Source: Bacteroidales bacterium (lineage in GTDB: Bacteria > Bacteroidota > Bacteroidia > Bacteroidales > GCA-2748055). From it: 10,540 nucleotides of DNA. The stretch spans positions 1 through 10,540 of the forward strand of contig JAOZLK010000093.1 in NCBI GenBank assembly GCA_029934875.1. Reading direction: 5' to 3'. A program made the position numbers and the translations under genes. The notes below the pieces were generated by a model, which saw only the letters and a list, made by a program, of their open reading frames with translations, was not told the origin of the DNA and searched no databases. Positions 6,837 through 10,540 of the stretch are shown in pieces. Each line of letters opens with the position of its first letter. Position 1 is the stretch's first letter.

Positions 6837-8792
6837 ATGAAGAAAAGATTGCTCTCAACCATCCTGGCAGCCATTACATCGCTGGGACTTTTAAGCCAGG
6901 AAGTACCGGTTTTAATGACCATTGCAGGAGAAGAGGTTACACTGCCGGAATATGAACGGATTTATAAGAAGAATAATAACGAAAACTCCTTGAACAAGCA
7001 GACTCCCGAGGAGTACCTGGAGCTATTTATCAATTTCAAATTGAAAGTAGCAGAAGCCGAGGCGCTTGGAATGGATACCACTGCTAAATTCATCACCGAG
7101 CTGGAAGGCTACAGGGATCAACTTGCCAAGCCCTACCTGGTTGACGAAGAGACCAGGGAACTAATGATTAAGGAGGCTTATGAAAGGTTAAAAACAGACA
7201 TCAACGCAAGCCATATCCTGATTAAAATGCCAAGCAATCCCACACCTGAGGATACGCTGGCTGCCTACGAAAAGATCCTGAAAATCAGGGACAGGATTAT
7301 TGCCGGAGAGGATTTTGAAACAGTGGCAAGGGCCACTTCCGAAGATAGATCTGTGAGTGATAATGGGGGAAACCTGGGATACTTCACTGTATTTTCGATG
7401 ATCTACAGTTTCGAAAGCGTGGCATACAATACGCCTGAAGGAGAAATCAGCATGCCTTTCAGATCTACCTACGGTTATCATACCCTCAAGGTAAATGACC
7501 GAAGGCCCGCCCGTGGTCAAATCAAGGTTGCACATATATTTATTCGCACTCCTGCTGAGATGGGCGAGGAGCAAAAGGAAGATGCATTTAACAGGATACA
7601 GGTAGTCTATGACAGTCTGAATATGGGCCAGGATTTTGCCTTGATGGCAAGCCGCTATTCAGAAGATCCGAGTTCAGCGAAGAACGGGGGAGAAATACCC
7701 TGGTTTGGTACAGGGCGCATGATTCCCGAATTTGAAGACGCCGCCTATGGGATAGAAAATAAAGGTGAATACGCAAAGCCTTTCAAATCATTTTATGGAT
7801 GGCATATTGTGAAACTGATAGATAAAAAAGAAATTGGCAGCTATGAAGAAATGTTGCCCGATCTCCAGGAGAAGGCCAACCGGGGCGACAGGATGCAGTA
7901 CCAGACTAACAAATATGTGGAAAAATTAAAAGCCGGCAACGGCTACACAGATTACCCGGAAGGATTGGAAAAAGTGTATGCAGCAGCAGACTCATCCCTC
8001 TTGCTGGGATCCTGGGATGGAGCGATGCTGGTGAACGACCAGACGCCCATTACAAAGATTGGAACACGGACAATTAGCACAGCTGAGTTTGTGAGCTATG
8101 TTGTTGAGAAACAGCTGAAGGGAAAATCACGCCACGTCCAATCCTATGTAGATGAGCTATATGCCACCTATACCAGGGAGGCTGTAATCGCTTACGAGGA
8201 ATCCATTCTGGCCGATAAATATCCCGACTTCAGGTACATTTATCAAGAATACCATGACGGCATCCTGCTTTTTGACATCATGGATCAGAAGGTATGGTCG
8301 AAAGCCGTTTCGGATACGCTTGGACTGATCGCTTTTCACGAAAATCACAAAAAGGACTATATGTGGGGACAGCGATACGAAGCCATGATCATTACCCTCA
8401 CGGAGAATGCAGACCTGCCAGGCATTAAAAAGGCCAAGAAGAAAATTATCAAAGGGCGTTTGGATCAGGATGCTTTGAATGCAGCCTATTGCGCCAGCGA
8501 TACAGTACCCTGTGTAAGCATCGAAAACATATTGGTGGAAGCCGGAGTAAATGAACAGGTGGATGCCCTGGGCGGCATCCCGGGAACAGGAGCCGAGGCA
8601 AACAGCGACGGATCAAACACCTTCGTCATCCTGAAAAAAGTAAGAGATCCCGAACCAAAGGAGCTGGATGAAGCCAGGGGACAGATCACTTCCGACTACC
8701 AGAACTTCCTGGAGCAAGAGTGGATCGACGAACTGAAGGCCAAGTATCCGGTGGAAGTAAACCGCTCACTCCTTTCGGAAATCAATCCCTGA
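6837..8792 (+). CDS. Periplasmic peptidyl-prolyl isomerase with two parvulin domains
   Basis: The protein has 651 residues. Residues 1-20 are a signal peptide (MKKRLLSTILAAITSLGLLS), with likely cleavage before Gln21. Residues ~25-115 resemble the SurA N-terminal chaperone helices (INFKLKVAEAEALGMD). Parvulin domain 1 spans ~122-220: NASHILIK with His126, TSED with Asp170, GGNLGYF, then YGYHTLKV with His215. Parvulin domain 2 spans ~228-328: VAHIFIR with His233, YSEDPSS with Asp277, GGEIPWF, then YGWHIVKL with His323. Both keep the His/Asp/His active-site pattern, so both may be active. Residues ~330-651 form a long helical C-terminal region with no motif I recognise. It probably folds outer-membrane or secreted proteins. 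The gene sits 45 bp after guaB and 2 bp before the next gene, so an operon is likely. It resembles SurA/PpiD-like proteins but lacks a PpiD membrane anchor. Confidence 0.92.
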   Translation: MKKRLLSTILAAITSLGLLSQEVPVLMTIAGEEVTLPEYERIYKKNNNENSLNKQTPEEYLELFINFKLKVAEAEALGMDTTAKFITELEGYRDQLAKPYLVDEETRELMIKEAYERLKTDINASHILIKMPSNPTPEDTLAAYEKILKIRDRIIAGEDFETVARATSEDRSVSDNGGNLGYFTVFSMIYSFESVAYNTPEGEISMPFRSTYGYHTLKVNDRRPARGQIKVAHIFIRTPAEMGEEQKEDAFNRIQVVYDSLNMGQDFALMASRYSEDPSSAKNGGEIPWFGTGRMIPEFEDAAYGIENKGEYAKPFKSFYGWHIVKLIDKKEIGSYEEMLPDLQEKANRGDRMQYQTNKYVEKLKAGNGYTDYPEGLEKVYAAADSSLLLGSWDGAMLVNDQTPITKIGTRTISTAEFVSYVVEKQLKGKSRHVQSYVDELYATYTREAVIAYEESILADKYPDFRYIYQEYHDGILLFDIMDQKVWSKAVSDTLGLIAFHENHKKDYMWGQRYEAMIITLTENADLPGIKKAKKKIIKGRLDQDALNAAYCASDTVPCVSIENILVEAGVNEQVDALGGIPGTGAEANSDGSNTFVILKKVRDPEPKELDEARGQITSDYQNFLEQEWIDELKAKYPVEVNRSLLSEINP

Positions 8793-8794
8793 TA

Positions 8795-9646
8795 ATGAAC
8801 AAAGCCCTGGTATATATATTACTGGTTTTAACGACGGCAAGCGGATGCTCCCTGATTTCACGGAGCAATAAGGAGCAAGCCCTTGCCCGGGTATTTGACA
8901 TCTACCTCTACCCTTCTGACCTGCAGGATGTCATTCCTGAAGGAAGCTCGGAGCAAGACAGTGTTGTCCTTATTAAACGGCACATTGATACCTGGGTAAG
9001 AGACCAGCTGATGTTGAGCCGGGCGGAACAGGCCCTTACCGAAGAACAAAAGGATTTTGAAAATCAGCTTGCCGAATACCACCGCTCATTGCTGATTTAC
9101 TCCTTCAGGCAAAAGCTGCTTCAGCAGAAACTCGACACCCTGGTAAGCGCAGAGGAGCTTCAGGCATATTACGACGAAAACAGCTCAAATTTCATCCTGA
9201 GTCAGGATGTAATAAAAGGGACTTACATAAAGGTGCCCCAATCGGCACCCCGAATCAATGAACTTCGAAGATGGTCCTATACCAGTCAGCCGGATGACCT
9301 GGATAAGATTGAAAAATACTGTATAAGCTATGCTGAGAATTATAGTGATTTCAATGAAACCTGGATTCATTTCTCCACGATCAAAGCTCAGTTGCCCATG
9401 ACCATCAGTAATCCCTCAAGGTACCTGCAGTATAATAAGAACCTTGAAACCACTGATCAAACGTACAGGTACTTCCTGCACATCAGTGATCACCTGCCCG
9501 AAGGGGAGATGACTCCGCTAGCGATGGTATCTGATCATATCACAAACATTATCCTGAATAAAAGGAAAATTGAATTCTTCCGCGACCTGGAACAGATGGT
9601 ATACAGCGATGGAGTTTCCAAGAATCAGTTCGAAATATATCAATAA
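8795..9646 (+). CDS. Lipoprotein related to SurA/PpiC with a degenerate parvulin domain
   Basis: The product has 283 residues. I place the start at ATG 8795, 2 bp after the upstream stop, because it gives a clean signal peptide with lipobox TASGC and lipidated Cys18; a longer in-frame start at 8720 would bury that signal. The residues after Cys18 (SLISRS) lack an acidic export signal, so a periplasmic-side location is inferred. Residues ~45-130 look like SurA-type chaperone helices (DTWVRDQLMLSRAEQ, SAEELQAYYDENSSNF). Residues ~138-256 appear to be a decayed parvulin domain: KGTYIKVP has Thr143 where active parvulins have the first His, and YSDFNETWIHFS replaces the usual SED...GG...G signature. 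I infer a chaperone or adaptor without isomerase activity. Family membership rests on context and weak similarity. Confidence 0.75.
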   Translation: MNKALVYILLVLTTASGCSLISRSNKEQALARVFDIYLYPSDLQDVIPEGSSEQDSVVLIKRHIDTWVRDQLMLSRAEQALTEEQKDFENQLAEYHRSLLIYSFRQKLLQQKLDTLVSAEELQAYYDENSSNFILSQDVIKGTYIKVPQSAPRINELRRWSYTSQPDDLDKIEKYCISYAENYSDFNETWIHFSTIKAQLPMTISNPSRYLQYNKNLETTDQTYRYFLHISDHLPEGEMTPLAMVSDHITNIILNKRKIEFFRDLEQMVYSDGVSKNQFEIYQ

Positions 9647-9653
9647 GAATTAA

Positions 9654-10540
9654 ATGAAGCGAATTACATATTTTGTTATTGGAATTATATTTTCCGTGAC
9701 TGCAGCAGCCCAGCCAGTAATCATTGACCGGGTTATTGCGGTAGTAGGTGATTTTCATGTTCTTCAATCGGACGTTGAACAGGCCTACTTACAAATGAAA
9801 ATGCCGGGCAGTTACCCTCCTCCCAACGCCAAATGTGAAATTTTCAACCAGCTCATCGAACAAAAACTATTGATGGCCCAGTCGAAAATCGACAGTGTTG
9901 AGGTCGGCCCCGACCAGGTTGAAATGCAAATGGAGTCACGTCTCGACTATTTCATCTCCCAGTTTGGCGACGAGAAGGAAATGGAGGCATATTTTGAGAA
10001 ATCGATTTACGATATTAAGGACGACCTGAGGGAAGCCATCAAGGAACAGATGGTTACGCAGCAGGTTCAATCCTCCATCGTTGCAGATGTGTCAACGACC
10101 CCATCGGATGTAAAAAGCTATTACAGGTCCTTAAATCCTGATAGCATTCCTTATATCAATACACAGGTCGAGATTTCACAGATACTCGCCTTCCCCTCCT
10201 ATAGCGAGGAAGCAATTTTTCTTGTGAAGGAACGCCTGCTTGAACTACGCAGGCGAGTCATGGAGGGAGAAGATTTTGGCACCCTGGCCATTCTCTACTC
10301 CGAAGGGCCCAGTGCCTCCAGGCGCGGTGAGCTAGGCTTTATGATGCGAGCCGAACTTGACAAAGCCTACGCGACCGAAGCCTGGACACTTAAACCCGGA
10401 CAGGTATCAAAAATTGTTGAAAGTTCTTTCGGATACCATCTCATCCAGATGATCGAGCGTCGTGGTGACAGGGCCAATACAAGGCACATCCTGATGAAAC
10501 CCAAGGCTGATGCCAATGCCAAGCAGAAAGCGGTCCACAA
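9654..10540 (+). CDS. surA: SurA-type periplasmic chaperone/peptidyl-prolyl isomerase (partial, runs off window)
   Basis: From the ATG at 9654-9656 the frame stays open to the window end, giving 295 residues. Residues 1-19 are a signal peptide ending TAAA, with likely cleavage before Gln20. RVIAVVGDFHVLQSDVEQA (26-44) is the hallmark start of SurA. FNQLIEQKLLMAQSKIDSV (64-82) and the helices up to ~150 form the outer-membrane-protein binding chaperone domain. A first parvulin domain spans ~171-268 (VEISQILAFP ... FGYHLIQMIE) and looks inactive: Gln176 replaces the first His, and YSEGPS has Gly where Asp is usual. A second parvulin domain begins at ~275 (TRHILMKP, with His278 kept) and is cut by the window edge. 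It should escort unfolded beta-barrel proteins to the BAM complex. The gene is 7 bp after the lipoprotein gene, probably in the same transcript. Confidence 0.93.
   Translation, partial: MKRITYFVIGIIFSVTAAAQPVIIDRVIAVVGDFHVLQSDVEQAYLQMKMPGSYPPPNAKCEIFNQLIEQKLLMAQSKIDSVEVGPDQVEMQMESRLDYFISQFGDEKEMEAYFEKSIYDIKDDLREAIKEQMVTQQVQSSIVADVSTTPSDVKSYYRSLNPDSIPYINTQVEISQILAFPSYSEEAIFLVKERLLELRRRVMEGEDFGTLAILYSEGPSASRRGELGFMMRAELDKAYATEAWTLKPGQVSKIVESSFGYHLIQMIERRGDRANTRHILMKPKADANAKQKAVH

Noticed and set aside
8720..8794. A 25-codon N-terminal extension of the lipoprotein gene
   Set aside because: It overlaps the end of the preceding gene and would place charged residues before the signal peptide and lipobox; the start at 8795 is far more convincing.

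Overview
The window reads as an ordinary chromosomal segment of a member of the Bacteroidota, probably class Bacteroidia. The evidence is the short primary-sigma C-terminus ending in KSYLG, a head-GIN/DUF2807 lipoprotein, the DUF5063 / 3'-5' exonuclease / RlmI-type methyltransferase cluster, perfect matches to the Bacteroidota -7 promoter box TAnnTTTG, A-rich translation starts without Shine-Dalgarno sites, and a row of SurA/PpiC-type envelope chaperones. Base composition looks even. I see no mobile element, tRNA, rRNA or CRISPR array.

Layout. Bases 1-205 (+) are the end of the primary sigma factor gene (rpoD). Converging on it with a 2-bp gap is a minus-strand lipoprotein gene encoding a DUF2807 repeat domain (208-933). 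Further right, all on the minus strand, is a genome-maintenance/RNA block transcribed recQ -> DUF5063 -> 3'-5' exonuclease -> rlmI. The last three genes are tightly coupled (a 4-bp ATGA overlap, then a 1-bp gap). A hairpin plus T-rich tail and a possible promoter separate recQ from DUF5063. A 27-bp divergent region (5295-5321) separates recQ from guaB (IMP dehydrogenase, plus strand). guaB is followed by three envelope-folding genes in tandem: a periplasmic protein with two parvulin domains (6837-8792), a lipoprotein that looks like a SurA/PpiC relative with a decayed parvulin domain (8795-9646), and a SurA-type chaperone (9654 to the window end, incomplete).

How the genes fit together. The minus-strand block pairs a RecQ helicase with a DnaQ/RNase D-fold exonuclease. 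These are the two activities fused in eukaryotic WRN, here in separate genes with an uncharacterised DUF5063 protein between them. The plus-strand block looks like an outer-membrane-protein folding set that may share transcription with guaB, since the gaps after guaB are 45, 2 and 7 bp.

Most observations are refinements of known families rather than a new system. The ones most worth a second look are the recQ start (GTG, an overlapping out-of-frame ATG and a nine-A tract), the decayed parvulin lipoprotein between two parvulin genes, and the DUF5063/exonuclease/RecQ neighbourhood.
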